This document shows, one piece after another, positions 6,674 through 15,793 of a stretch of DNA of 64,000 bases. Numbering within the stretch: position 1 is the first letter of the stretch; each line of letters begins with the position of its first letter. The notes beneath the pieces are model-generated. The model was not told the DNA's origin, made no database searches, and saw only the letters and a program-made list of their open reading frames with translations. Both the position numbers and the translations under genes were made by a program. Location of the stretch: positions 3,720,001 to 3,784,000 of the forward strand of contig AP024096.1 in assembly GCA_015099395.1 (NCBI GenBank). Reading direction: 5' to 3'. Source of the DNA: Ktedonobacteria bacterium brp13. Its GTDB lineage: Bacteria > Chloroflexota > Ktedonobacteria > Ktedonobacterales > Ktedonobacteraceae.

Positions 6674-9496
6674 ATGAATATAGATAATGATAAACATTTT
6701 GACTTTTCTCTTTCACACACACACACACCGTTACCTCAAGATGTCACTGACATACCACGACCCAAAATTTCTACGGCACCACGAGCTCCGAAAAAAACGC
6801 GCTTGAAGCGGTTGCATCTCAATGGGGCAACTTCGACCGTGATGCGAGCAATCAAAAAGATACGTGTGAAGCTCCTGCCCGAATTCTTTGAGCAAACATG
6901 TGATCGGTTACCACAGGAAACGGCAATCATCTGTGGGTCATCCCAACTCACTTACGAGGAACTTGACCAGCGTGCCAATCGCCTGGCACATTTTCTCATC
7001 TCATGTGGCGTTGAAAAGGGCAACCCAATTGGAATTCTCTTAGACCGCTCGCTTGATACCTATATTGCACTCCTTGGAGTACTCAAGGCAGGTGCAGCTT
7101 TTGTCCCGCTTGATCCCTCCTGCCCTTCTGAACAGATGGTCTTTATCGCAAAGGACGTTGGACTGCGGGGCCTTGTGACGACCTCTGTATTTCGCACTAA
7201 AACGAGCGTCCTACCCTGTCCTGTCATCGAACTCGATCAGGCATATGAAGTTATCTCTCAGCAGGATGAGACCCGCCCCCAGCTTCGCGTTGAGCCGACA
7301 TCCCTTTGCTATATCACCTATACATCAAGCGCCGCTGGTCGGCTGAATGGAATTGCCGTCTCGCATGCCAATATTGTCAACTTCCTCCATGTAGCCACAC
7401 CAATCTACGGTATAACGCGTCACGACCGGGTCTACCAGGGTATGTCGACAGCCATTGACTTCTCCATCGAGGAGATCTGGCCGACATGGATCGCAGGTGC
7501 AACGTTGGTCGCAGGTCCTACGGATGCTCGACGCTTCGGCCTCGGACTCGCAGCGTTCCTGAGTCAGCACAAGATTACAGTGCTTCGTTGCGTGCCGAAG
7601 CTGCTTGCCGCCATCGAGCGTGACGTACCATCTCTACGCGCCATCCTCGTCGGCGACGAGGTATGCCCGATCGATCTCGTCAGGCGCTGGTCTCGCCCTG
7701 GGCGTAGGATGCTTAATACATATGGCCCTCCTGAAACGACGATCACGGCTACCTGGTGTGAGTTATTTCCCGATCGCCCCATCGCTATTGGCACGCCATT
7801 ACCAACCTATTATGTGTATGTTCTGGACGAGCAACTCCGTGCCGTCGAAGATGGTAGGAGTGGAGAGATCTGCATTGGCGGATCTGGCGTCACGAGCGGC
7901 TATCTCAATCGCCCAGACCTCACAAAGGAGCGCTTTGTATCCAATCCAGTTGGTCGCGATCAGGAGATGGTGCCGCGCCTCTACCGGACAGGAGATCGTG
8001 GCCGCATTACCCCCTCCGGAGATATCGAGTATCTGGGACAGATCGACACCCAGGTGACAAGCCGTGGCTATCGCGCTGAACTTGGCGGAATCGAACAGAT
8101 GGCCCTTTCTCAGATTAACCCGGCATCTCTTAACGGATATGCTCCAGCACCCCCGTTTGGAGCCAGAGCAATCTCCGAACCTAAAACTGAAACATCCAAG
8201 CCAGGGCTACTCAAGCAAATAAACGTTAAAACTATCTATATGCACATTATGACTGACCCTCTTTATAAGAATTCTATATTTAATATGGCCAGTACATTCA
8301 TATTGGGCGGATTAGGATTTGTTTTTTGGATCATAATAGCACGACTATATAAGACAGAGGATGTTGGTATCGCTACTACCCTTATCTCGATCATGACATT
8401 ATTAAACAACCTGACCGTTATGGGATTAAACTCCAGTTTAAATAGATACCTTCCCAAATCTACCGATAAAAATGAATTGATTAGTTCCTCGTTTGTTATC
8501 GTTACGCTTGTTACATTTGCGGCATCTATTATCTTTTTGCTGGAATTACACATATTTTCACCACAATTACTCTTCCTGCAATCCAACTTTTTCTATCTTA
8601 TCTCCTTCATTCTTTTTGTTATTTTCTATTCCTGGAATATGCTTGTCGAAAGTACCTTTATGGCTTTGAGGGCTGCCGGGAATATACTCATAAAAAATAC
8701 CATCATCAGCTGCTTGAAAATCGTTATTCCTTTTGCGCTGGTTGCATTTGGCGCATACGGTATATTTGCATCTACGGCTTCAGCTTTTGCATTTGGCGTA
8801 CTTTTTAGCCTTACGATACTTGTATTCCGGTTTAAAATCAGGCTCTCAATTTCTGTGAATGTTTCCTTGCTAAAAGAAACTCTGTCCTATTCATTCGCTA
8901 ATTACCTCGTTAGTTTTATGTTTAATATGCCATCACTTGTATTACCAATTATAATATTAAATGTACTGTCAGCGAAATATGCTGCATATTATTACATCGC
9001 TTCCATGATCCAAAGCATCTTGCTGGTCATTCCCGTAGCTACTGCCCAGGCATTGCTCACAGAAGGCTCTTATAACGAAGCCGAACTAAAAAAGCACGTA
9101 AAGAAGGCGATGGTAACAATTTCAGCCATTCTTATTCCTGCAACAGCTATCATCGTTTTTGCTGGCAATATATTGTTACAGTTCTTCGGTAAAAGCTATG
9201 CGTCTGAAGCTTTTCAATTTTTACAGCTTTATAGCATATCCACAATATTTACAGCGCTGCTCTTAATTGCCAATGCGATCATGAATGTGAAGCATCAGAT
9301 AAAATTACTCGTTGTATTAAACGTGCTAATAGCTTTGCTTACACTATTTTTATCGTATGCCTTTATCTCTAATAAGTTGCTGGGCATAGGCTGGGGTTGG
9401 CTCATTGGACAGGTAATCGCAGGGTTAATAGCTATTACCTTTATCGTTCGTAGCTTATATGGTGGAGACCGGGTGAGGGCGAGTACAACGTGTTAA
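6674..9496 (+). CDS. Fusion of a Pls/PosA-type NRPS adenylation domain with a Wzx-type polysaccharide flippase
   Basis: 940 residues in two parts. Residues about 70-476 are an AMP-binding adenylation domain with core motifs in order: TYEELDQRANRLAHFL, YITYTSSAAGRLNGIAVSH (A3), FSIEEIWPT, LNTYGPPETT (A5), YRTGDRGRI (A7) and IDTQVTSRGYRAELGGIE (A8). The wording (RPGRRMLNTYG, LPTYYVYVLDE) is closest to the poly-lysine-synthetase-like Pls/PosA group. The A3 phosphate loop is altered and its lysine is replaced by Asn. The A10 lysine and a carrier domain are missing, so catalysis is doubtful. Residues about 525-935 carry about 12 transmembrane helices of the Wzx/MATE-like polysaccharide exporter family. 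Base composition turns sharply AT-rich near 8220, at the seam. Start: AAGGA 7 bases before ATG. The next gene overlaps by 7 bases. Confidence 0.85.
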   Translation: MNIDNDKHFDFSLSHTHTPLPQDVTDIPRPKISTAPRAPKKTRLKRLHLNGATSTVMRAIKKIRVKLLPEFFEQTCDRLPQETAIICGSSQLTYEELDQRANRLAHFLISCGVEKGNPIGILLDRSLDTYIALLGVLKAGAAFVPLDPSCPSEQMVFIAKDVGLRGLVTTSVFRTKTSVLPCPVIELDQAYEVISQQDETRPQLRVEPTSLCYITYTSSAAGRLNGIAVSHANIVNFLHVATPIYGITRHDRVYQGMSTAIDFSIEEIWPTWIAGATLVAGPTDARRFGLGLAAFLSQHKITVLRCVPKLLAAIERDVPSLRAILVGDEVCPIDLVRRWSRPGRRMLNTYGPPETTITATWCELFPDRPIAIGTPLPTYYVYVLDEQLRAVEDGRSGEICIGGSGVTSGYLNRPDLTKERFVSNPVGRDQEMVPRLYRTGDRGRITPSGDIEYLGQIDTQVTSRGYRAELGGIEQMALSQINPASLNGYAPAPPFGARAISEPKTETSKPGLLKQINVKTIYMHIMTDPLYKNSIFNMASTFILGGLGFVFWIIIARLYKTEDVGIATTLISIMTLLNNLTVMGLNSSLNRYLPKSTDKNELISSSFVIVTLVTFAASIIFLLELHIFSPQLLFLQSNFFYLISFILFVIFYSWNMLVESTFMALRAAGNILIKNTIISCLKIVIPFALVAFGAYGIFASTASAFAFGVLFSLTILVFRFKIRLSISVNVSLLKETLSYSFANYLVSFMFNMPSLVLPIIILNVLSAKYAAYYYIASMIQSILLVIPVATAQALLTEGSYNEAELKKHVKKAMVTISAILIPATAIIVFAGNILLQFFGKSYASEAFQFLQLYSISTIFTALLLIANAIMNVKHQIKLLVVLNVLIALLTLFLSYAFISNKLLGIGWGWLIGQVIAGLIAITFIVRSLYGGDRVRASTTC

Positions 9497-10926
9497 AAAA
9501 ATCATCTCGAAGAACCAAGCGACCTCTGTTAATCTGGGTGACTGGCCTCTGCGCTTTAGCTTGCCTCGCAGAATGTGTTCTCTCTCCCTATCTTAATCTC
9601 TCCCTGTTCCTGAATATTCATCCCTTCGCAGAGAGTGCACCCAACTTCTATGGTGAAAACGTTGATATGAGTCAGATCCTGCCTACGTCACAGCACTATA
9701 TTGTCAATAGTAAGGGTCAGGATCTCATCGATATTGCAGCCAATCTTGGAGTTAACCTCATCCGTATCACCAACGGGCAGCGCAGTTTTCAGAATAATGA
9801 GGATTCTGTGTATACGGAAAATCAGTGGAACCAGGTACTCGGCAAGATGCAGCGCAAAGGGATTAGAGCGATTATCCTTATAGAAGTTGCTAGTAACAAC
9901 GGAGATTATTATACGCCCGATATACGACATGTCTATCTGCATTTAGTGCAAGAATATCTGGATAGTGGAGTTTTTTCTAACTCAGACGTCTATGCGGTCG
10001 ATATTAAGAATGAACCGCTTCTCACTGATCTCAATATAAACATGCTTGAGGCGGCCCATGCGATGATTAAGGCAAAGTACCCGCACCTAAAACAAACGAT
10101 AGGATGGTGGGCGGGGGATAAATCGCCTGCAGATCCGTATAACCCGAATAATTACAATTGGTCAGATTTCTCTGGTGGTCAAAGGATAGCCAATATTGTT
10201 GACTTTTTTTCTATTCACATGTATGGCGGGTTGGATAGTAATAATTCAGGGCTTGGTTTGAATCCTGATTTGAAAACAAAACTGTTTATAGCACAAGTCG
10301 AGAATGGTTTACAGACCACAAAGCCGATCCTTATTGAGGAATTTGGTGAAGCCAATGGCGATGCGGTGAGTGACCAGGATACAATTGGGAGCCCACAGTT
10401 GCAGGCAAATATTTATCAAGGCGTTTATCAGGCGCTAAAAGAAATGCATAAGCCTCAGATAATTGGAGCGGTTGCCTATGATTTCTATAGCCGCGATCAA
10501 TATCCCGATGCCTGGTCTATTGTTAAGAACAATGGTGATTATCTCTTCCCTGCAGCATACATTCTTCAAGAATATGCTTTAGGAAATTTTAATGCCTCTC
10601 TTCAGGCAGCGACCGTTGTCCACTCACAAAGTTACCTGCTTAAAAATACCAGTAATCACACGGTACAAAACCTGCATGTATTTGATCGGATTGGTCTAAT
10701 GCTTCAGCTAGGTGATAGTGGGAATGCCTCAATTTCCCTCAGCCAAAAAGGCATCTTACAGTCGTCAGAAATCTTTCATTATGATGCTAACACTGACGCG
10801 TACTATGCTGTATATCAGGCTACGAGCAAAGGGCAAGTTCAACTTACGATAGGATCTAACACGACAGACTCAGAAAATGCTCTTTCCACTCCGCCAGCAT
10901 ACACAATAACGATTAATGTCCAATAG
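9490..10926 (+). CDS. Membrane-anchored clan-A glycoside hydrolase (GH5-like)
   Basis: 478 residues starting at a GTG that overlaps the end of the flippase fusion. An N-terminal hydrophobic helix (about residues 12-32) acts as signal or anchor, so the enzyme faces outwards. A (beta/alpha)8 barrel is suggested by the general acid in DIKNEPLL (Glu near 174) and the nucleophile in PILIEEFGEANG (Glu near 283), with SIHMYGG between them. This is the spacing of clan GH-A enzymes such as GH5. The last 110 residues form a beta-rich accessory domain. Coupling with a flippase suggests trimming or release of the exported polysaccharide. The exact substrate is not readable. Confidence 0.8.
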   Translation: MLKKSSRRTKRPLLIWVTGLCALACLAECVLSPYLNLSLFLNIHPFAESAPNFYGENVDMSQILPTSQHYIVNSKGQDLIDIAANLGVNLIRITNGQRSFQNNEDSVYTENQWNQVLGKMQRKGIRAIILIEVASNNGDYYTPDIRHVYLHLVQEYLDSGVFSNSDVYAVDIKNEPLLTDLNINMLEAAHAMIKAKYPHLKQTIGWWAGDKSPADPYNPNNYNWSDFSGGQRIANIVDFFSIHMYGGLDSNNSGLGLNPDLKTKLFIAQVENGLQTTKPILIEEFGEANGDAVSDQDTIGSPQLQANIYQGVYQALKEMHKPQIIGAVAYDFYSRDQYPDAWSIVKNNGDYLFPAAYILQEYALGNFNASLQAATVVHSQSYLLKNTSNHTVQNLHVFDRIGLMLQLGDSGNASISLSQKGILQSSEIFHYDANTDAYYAVYQATSKGQVQLTIGSNTTDSENALSTPPAYTITINVQ

Positions 10927-11040
10927 GGAAAAGATATTCTGGCAACTTGGAGCTACTATTCAAGCTGTCGGGCCTCTCTGCTTCGAACTGGCAGTAGCAA
11001 TTTGCCGCGGGGTTGTGGTGGTACCGTTTGTCAGGTACCA

Positions 11041-11976
11041 TCATAGGTTATCTTCATTAGATCTTGCATCCACGGTGTATTGACGTTGCAGCCAGGGCAT
11101 GAACGTTGTATCGGCGTTGGACGCTGCACTTTTATGCGTAGAGAAGCATACGACAGATTTTAGCCAGTAGCGAGTGCGTGAGCGCCATGAGCGCAATAGA
11201 TATATAATCCGGCGCAATCGCACGCTCATTTTCCATGCCTCTGGAAAAATAACTGGTAGTCGCCCGACGGCTCGATCATGATGAGCGTAGGCATAAAAAG
11301 TGTCTTGCTTGGCAGTGAGGTCTGCGCCGGTGACGTTCGCAGGCTGAGAGGAAGTTGTATAGCCTTCATATCCTGTTATGTGATGGGGAATTGTATACAG
11401 TTGTGCAGCAGCCCGGACTAGATAGGCAACTGAATGGTGGTCACTGTGGTCGCCATCATCGTAGGCACCTACATAATCTTGCGTATTTATTTGATCGGGT
11501 TGGAAAGATGACATTAAAGCGCTTAGTGTACTTATTAATGTCGCTTTACTATAGCTTGATAAGCCATCTATCGTGTCAATGGTTGAGATCGAACCTGTCC
11601 AGAGTTGTTGTAAGCTCTTATAATGAGTAGCTGCAAATCCACTGCCATTGCTATTGCCACAGGGGAGCCGCATAAAGGCGAGGGAGACAGTGGAGTGACC
11701 TGCGAGTGTAAAAACTGGGATCGGATGTCCTATAATACCAGCATCAGTCCGCGTCCAAGCATGAGCCACTCCGCACATCTGAGCATAGGCTACCTGGATA
11801 CCGGTTTCGCGTCCCTGCCAATAGTCAGCGTCAGCACCGGCGTCACCAGCAGTCAGGAAGACTGTTCTGACAGGGCGACCAACTTGAATGGCATGAAGCA
11901 GATCTGGACTGAGAAAGAGAAGATCATCATCTGCATGCGCAACGATGTTGAGTGTTTTTCCGGTTGGCCTAAGCAT
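11041..11976 (-). CDS. PIG-L / LmbE-type zinc-dependent N-deacetylase
   Basis: 311 residues. The N-terminal NIVAHADDDLLFLSP holds the zinc ligands of the PIG-L family (H-x-D-D), and YDDGDHSDHHSVAYLV near residue 178 gives the third histidine. Members remove acetyl groups from N-acetylglucosamine-containing molecules. Here it is the last gene of the - strand glycan run, so a sugar in the assembled polymer or lipid carrier is the likely target. The C-terminal 60 residues are basic and poorly conserved in look. The start has GGAG about 11 bases before the ATG at 11976. It converges on the glycosidase gene ending at 10926, with 114 bases between them and no strong T-tailed hairpin. Confidence 0.88.
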   Translation of the reverse strand: MLRPTGKTLNIVAHADDDLLFLSPDLLHAIQVGRPVRTVFLTAGDAGADADYWQGRETGIQVAYAQMCGVAHAWTRTDAGIIGHPIPVFTLAGHSTVSLAFMRLPCGNSNGSGFAATHYKSLQQLWTGSISTIDTIDGLSSYSKATLISTLSALMSSFQPDQINTQDYVGAYDDGDHSDHHSVAYLVRAAAQLYTIPHHITGYEGYTTSSQPANVTGADLTAKQDTFYAYAHHDRAVGRLPVIFPEAWKMSVRLRRIIYLLRSWRSRTRYWLKSVVCFSTHKSAASNADTTFMPWLQRQYTVDARSNEDNL

Positions 11977-12048
11977 GTCTTATTTTCTCCGTAGCATGTC
12001 ACTATTCAACTCTGCCGAGACGTGTCCCTAAGGAACCTGAGTAATTAC

Positions 12049-13233
12049 CTATACTGTATACGTGCTCAGTATCATTTCATATACTTTTTCCAGATTTTCC
12101 ACATATTTTTCTATCGTGAATTTTTCCGCCTTTTTTCGAGCATTTCTCCCCAATTCTGTTAGTAATTCTCCCTGCGAAAAAAGCCTTATTGCTCTTTCAG
12201 CTATTTGTTCTGCATTGTTAGGTTCGACAAGATAGCCATCGACGCCATCATCAATAATTTCTGGAATACCTCCGACCTTTGTGGCAATCACCGGTCTTCC
12301 CACACTCATAGCTTCCAGAATAACAAGACCAAAAGCCTCAGCACAGGTTGAAGGAACCACGACAATGCTAGCTTTTTCATAGTAGCTATCCAGATCTTTA
12401 TTCTCTATCCAACCCGTAAAGTGTACAGACTGCTCAAGTTGTAAACGTGTGGTCAGGTCTAGCAAGTTTGCCTTTGTAGAGCCATCCCCGACGATGGTCA
12501 GCGTGGTTTGAGGAAAGGCTTGAATGATTAAAGGGAGGGCTTGTATTAATAATTCAATTCCCTTCACCTGTTCCAAACGCCCAACGAAAAGCACGTTATA
12601 ATTATTCTTCAAGGTATGAAAGGTCCGCAGTTCAATGAAATTAGACACATGGATGATTGGTGACACATCTGACTTTGCCTGATTTTGCATATATTTACTG
12701 GGGGCAATAAAGATATCTACATTCTTCAGCCCAATGTTATAGAGAACTTTCTGAATAGAATTAAAATAAAAGTAGGTAAACTTCCCGGCCAGGTTTAGAT
12801 CTTTTTGATCATACAAATGCTGCTTAAAATGCGCAGGCAGGAGAAACCAGAGCAACAAGTTACGCAGAAAGGACTCTGGTCCATGCAATGTCATAACGGT
12901 AGGATACTTTTTGAGTAAAAAGAGCACAGACGGGGTCAGCTGATTCATTGTATGCAAATGCACGATATCAGGCTTATATTCCTTCAATACCTTTCGCAAA
13001 GTAAAAAATGCGTAAGGATTAAAAAGAAAAAAGAGCAGTTTTAATGGGCCTGTATGATTGATATTTTTAAAGATATAGTCATTGAATTGCTTCTTATCAA
13101 CACCTAAATCACTGGCAAGGATTTTAACACTATGACCTTTATCTAATAAGTAGGGAGTTATTTGTACAATGGTATTCTCGGCACCGCCAGCTACGTATCC
13201 CAGGCTAATTATTTCAAGTATTTTCATTTGCAT
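12049..13233 (-). CDS. GT4-family glycosyltransferase (duplicate of the gene at 14528)
   Basis: About 394 residues with the GT-B fold typical of family 4. The N-terminal part has SLGYVAGGAENTIVQ. The C-terminal nucleotide-sugar domain has NVLFVGRLEQVKGIELLIQA and the E-x7-E motif in EAFGLVILEAMSVGRPVIA, followed by KVGGIPEIIDDGVDGYLVEP. It would transfer a sugar from an NDP or GDP donor onto a growing glycan at the inner membrane face. The start at 13233 has GGAG 10-12 bases upstream; the longer frame to 13299 is unlikely, because the paralogue begins at the same place. DNA identity with 14528-15751 is very high over long stretches, so this is a recent duplication or gene conversion. Confidence 0.9.
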   Translation of the reverse strand: MQMKILEIISLGYVAGGAENTIVQITPYLLDKGHSVKILASDLGVDKKQFNDYIFKNINHTGPLKLLFFLFNPYAFFTLRKVLKEYKPDIVHLHTMNQLTPSVLFLLKKYPTVMTLHGPESFLRNLLLWFLLPAHFKQHLYDQKDLNLAGKFTYFYFNSIQKVLYNIGLKNVDIFIAPSKYMQNQAKSDVSPIIHVSNFIELRTFHTLKNNYNVLFVGRLEQVKGIELLIQALPLIIQAFPQTTLTIVGDGSTKANLLDLTTRLQLEQSVHFTGWIENKDLDSYYEKASIVVVPSTCAEAFGLVILEAMSVGRPVIATKVGGIPEIIDDGVDGYLVEPNNAEQIAERAIRLFSQGELLTELGRNARKKAEKFTIEKYVENLEKVYEMILSTYTV

Positions 13234-13286
13234 CTTTTCTGACTCTCCATTATTACACATGACGCGTTCATTTGGGCTGAGGATCT

Positions 13287-14468
13287 TCACTGTTGGCATT
13301 CCTTTCGATGGTCATACACGGTACGTACAAGCACGTTGTTCATTGCTTCTGCCGATGCTCTCCACGTGAAGTGCTCTTTCACATGACGAAGGCCGTTGAC
13401 GCCCAGGGAAGTTGCAAACGTGGAGTCTGACAGGATGCGATCTATCGCTCCAGCCAGTGCCTTGACGTCTGCTGGTAACACCAGGAGACCTGTTCTGTTA
13501 TCCAGGATCGCGCAGGGGATACCGCCCACGCGTGTCCCGATAGTTGGTGTCTGGCAGGCCGATGCTTCGATTAACACTAGTCCCAGCCCCTCTGACCTAT
13601 TGATGGATGGCAAAACGCACACATCTGCCGAACGATAGCATTCTGCCAGTTCGGCGTTCTCAACTGGACCGGGGAACAGGATATGATTGTTGAGACCGAG
13701 ATCGTTTGCCAATTTCTGGTACCTGGGAATTGCATCTCCTTTGCCGACAGCAAGGAGGAGGATGTTCTCATAGCGATCTCGCAGTTGTGCAATGGAACGG
13801 ATGAGAATGTCGAGCCCCTTGTGGGCATGGGTTGCATCCATCGTTCCGACGAAGAGGACGATCCGCCGACCCTCATAGTCCGCTTGAACGACAGTATTAT
13901 CAGGAGACTGTGGATGAAACAGGTCAGTATCCACGCCGCATGTGGCAATGCTCAATTTTGAACGTTGAGCACTCAACCGGCGCGACGTGTCCACGTAATA
14001 GTCGGATGTTGCAACAATGCTGTCGCTGTGCTCAAGCGTCTTGTTCCCGAGTACGCGGTAGTACGCTGCACCTATAAGCTTGCCGAGGAACGTTGATTTC
14101 TCGATGTCATTGTGGACTGTCAGCACAAAAGGGATGGGCCCGCGTGCACGTTCAGCCATGTCTGCCAGGAAAGGAACGGGCGTGTGCGCATTGATAACGT
14201 CTGGCTGCTCGATCGCGAAGATCCCGCTTAACTTCCTGCGCCAGTCAAGGCTTACAGGCGTGTTGGATAGTTTTATGCTCGTAGGTAGTGTGTATGTCTT
14301 AAAGCCTGCTCTCTCCTCGACGCGTACCATACCTGGACCGCTCCTGGTCGTGATGACGAAGACGTCATGCTTGTATTCGTCTCGCAGATGTGTACACATT
14401 TGGAGTGTGTACGTTTCAACACCCCCGCGTGCAGGCGCAAAGTAGGGCGTTGCGAGGCAGACTCTCAT
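13287..14468 (-). CDS. GT4-family glycosyltransferase
   Basis: About 393 residues. The N-terminus MRVCLATPYFAPARGGVETY is a standard GT4 opening. The donor-binding half shows VLFVGTMDATHAHKGLDILI and, with the E-x7-E motif, SEGLGLVLIEASACQTPTIG, then TRVGGIPCAILDNRTGLLV. The start at 14468 is chosen because this opening follows an AAAGAG 10 bases upstream; the upstream 21 codons look like translated leader. It sits between the two near-identical GT4 genes but is unrelated to them in detail. Its bases are clearly more GC-rich than theirs, suggesting a different origin or an insertion between duplicated copies. Confidence 0.9.
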   Translation of the reverse strand: MRVCLATPYFAPARGGVETYTLQMCTHLRDEYKHDVFVITTRSGPGMVRVEERAGFKTYTLPTSIKLSNTPVSLDWRRKLSGIFAIEQPDVINAHTPVPFLADMAERARGPIPFVLTVHNDIEKSTFLGKLIGAAYYRVLGNKTLEHSDSIVATSDYYVDTSRRLSAQRSKLSIATCGVDTDLFHPQSPDNTVVQADYEGRRIVLFVGTMDATHAHKGLDILIRSIAQLRDRYENILLLAVGKGDAIPRYQKLANDLGLNNHILFPGPVENAELAECYRSADVCVLPSINRSEGLGLVLIEASACQTPTIGTRVGGIPCAILDNRTGLLVLPADVKALAGAIDRILSDSTFATSLGVNGLRHVKEHFTWRASAEAMNNVLVRTVYDHRKECQQ

Positions 14469-14527
14469 CGCATGAACTCTTTCTTGCTCTTCTGGGCGGC
14501 CCCTCTTCTCCGTGCCCAATGGCTGCA

Positions 14528-15751
14528 TCACGAAACCTCACATTCTTCTTGTAAGATTGATTGAGGGCGTCTGATAGTTTTGTAGGTATCTATGACTGTC
14601 CCATAAATTTTTTCCATGCTCTCTGCATATTTTTCAATACTGAACCCTTCAGCTTTCTTGCGAGCATTCCTCCCTAACACTATCAAGAGTTCTTCATCTG
14701 AAAAAAGTTGTATGATTTTTTCCGCTATTTGCTCTGAGTTTTTAGGTTCGACAAGATAGCCATCGACGCCATCATCAATAATTTCTGGAATACCTCCGAC
14801 CTTTGTGGCAATCACAGGTCTTCCCACACTCATAGCTTCCAGGATAACGCCCCCAAAGGACTCAGCCACGATGGAAGGCATCACCACAATGCTAGCTTTT
14901 TCATAGTAGCTATCCAGATCTTTATTCTCCACCCAACCAGTAAAGTGTACGTATTGCTCAAGCTGCAAACGTGTGGTTAGATCTAGCAGGTCCGTCTTAC
15001 TAGAACCGTCGCCGATGATGGTCAGTGTCGTTTGAGGAAAGAGAGGAATGATTGAAGGGAGGGCTTGTATTAATAATTCAATTCCCTTCATCTGTTCCAA
15101 ACGCCCAACGAAAAGCACGTTGTAATTATTCTTTAAGGCATGAAAGGTCCGCAGCTCAATGAAATTAGGCACATGGACGATTGGTGACACATCAGCTTCA
15201 GCCAGATTTTGCATACTTTTACTGGGAGCAATAAAGATATCTACATTCTTCAGCCCAATGTTATAAAGAACTTTCTGAATAGAATTAAAATAAAAGTAGG
15301 TAAACTTCCCGGCCAGGTTCAGATCTTTTTGGTCATAAAAATGCTGCTTAAAATGCGCAGGCAGGAGAAACCAGAGCAACAAGTTACGCAGAAAGGTCTC
15401 CGGTCCATGCAACGTCATGACGGTAGGATGTTTTTTGAGTAAAAAGAGCACAGAAGGTGTTATCTGATTCATCGTATGCAGGTGCACGATATCTGGCTGA
15501 TACTCCTTCAATATTTTTCTCAAAGCAAAAAATGAAGAAGGATTAAAAAGAAAAAAGAGCAGTTTTAATGGATTTGTAGAATTGATACTTTTAAATGTGT
15601 AGTCATTGAAATGTTTCTTATCAGCTCCTAAATTACTGGCAAGGATTTTAACACTATGACCTCTATCTAATAAGTAGGGATGTAATTTGACAATACCGTT
15701 TTCAGCACCACCAGCTATGTATCCCAGGCTAACTATTCTAAGGACTTTCAT
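14528..15751 (-). CDS. GT4-family glycosyltransferase (duplicate of the gene at 12049)
   Basis: About 407 residues, colinear with the gene at 12049: SLGYIAGGAENGIVKLHPYL at the start, NVLFVGRLEQMKGIELLIQA, and ESFGGVILEAMSVGRPVIAT with the family E-x7-E residues. Differences cluster in the acceptor-side half and at the C-terminus. The acceptor may therefore have diverged while donor use stayed the same. ATG at 15751 is preceded by GGAGG with 7 bases spacing; the earlier ATG at 15766 contains this ribosome site in its own leader and is less likely. It follows the DUF2206-like membrane protein gene after 42 bases, in the same operon. Confidence 0.9.
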   Translation of the reverse strand: MKVLRIVSLGYIAGGAENGIVKLHPYLLDRGHSVKILASNLGADKKHFNDYTFKSINSTNPLKLLFFLFNPSSFFALRKILKEYQPDIVHLHTMNQITPSVLFLLKKHPTVMTLHGPETFLRNLLLWFLLPAHFKQHFYDQKDLNLAGKFTYFYFNSIQKVLYNIGLKNVDIFIAPSKSMQNLAEADVSPIVHVPNFIELRTFHALKNNYNVLFVGRLEQMKGIELLIQALPSIIPLFPQTTLTIIGDGSSKTDLLDLTTRLQLEQYVHFTGWVENKDLDSYYEKASIVVMPSIVAESFGGVILEAMSVGRPVIATKVGGIPEIIDDGVDGYLVEPKNSEQIAEKIIQLFSDEELLIVLGRNARKKAEGFSIEKYAESMEKIYGTVIDTYKTIRRPQSILQEECEVS

Positions 15752-15793
15752 ATTGTGAGCCTCCATTATTACTCTATGAGTGCTTATACGTGA

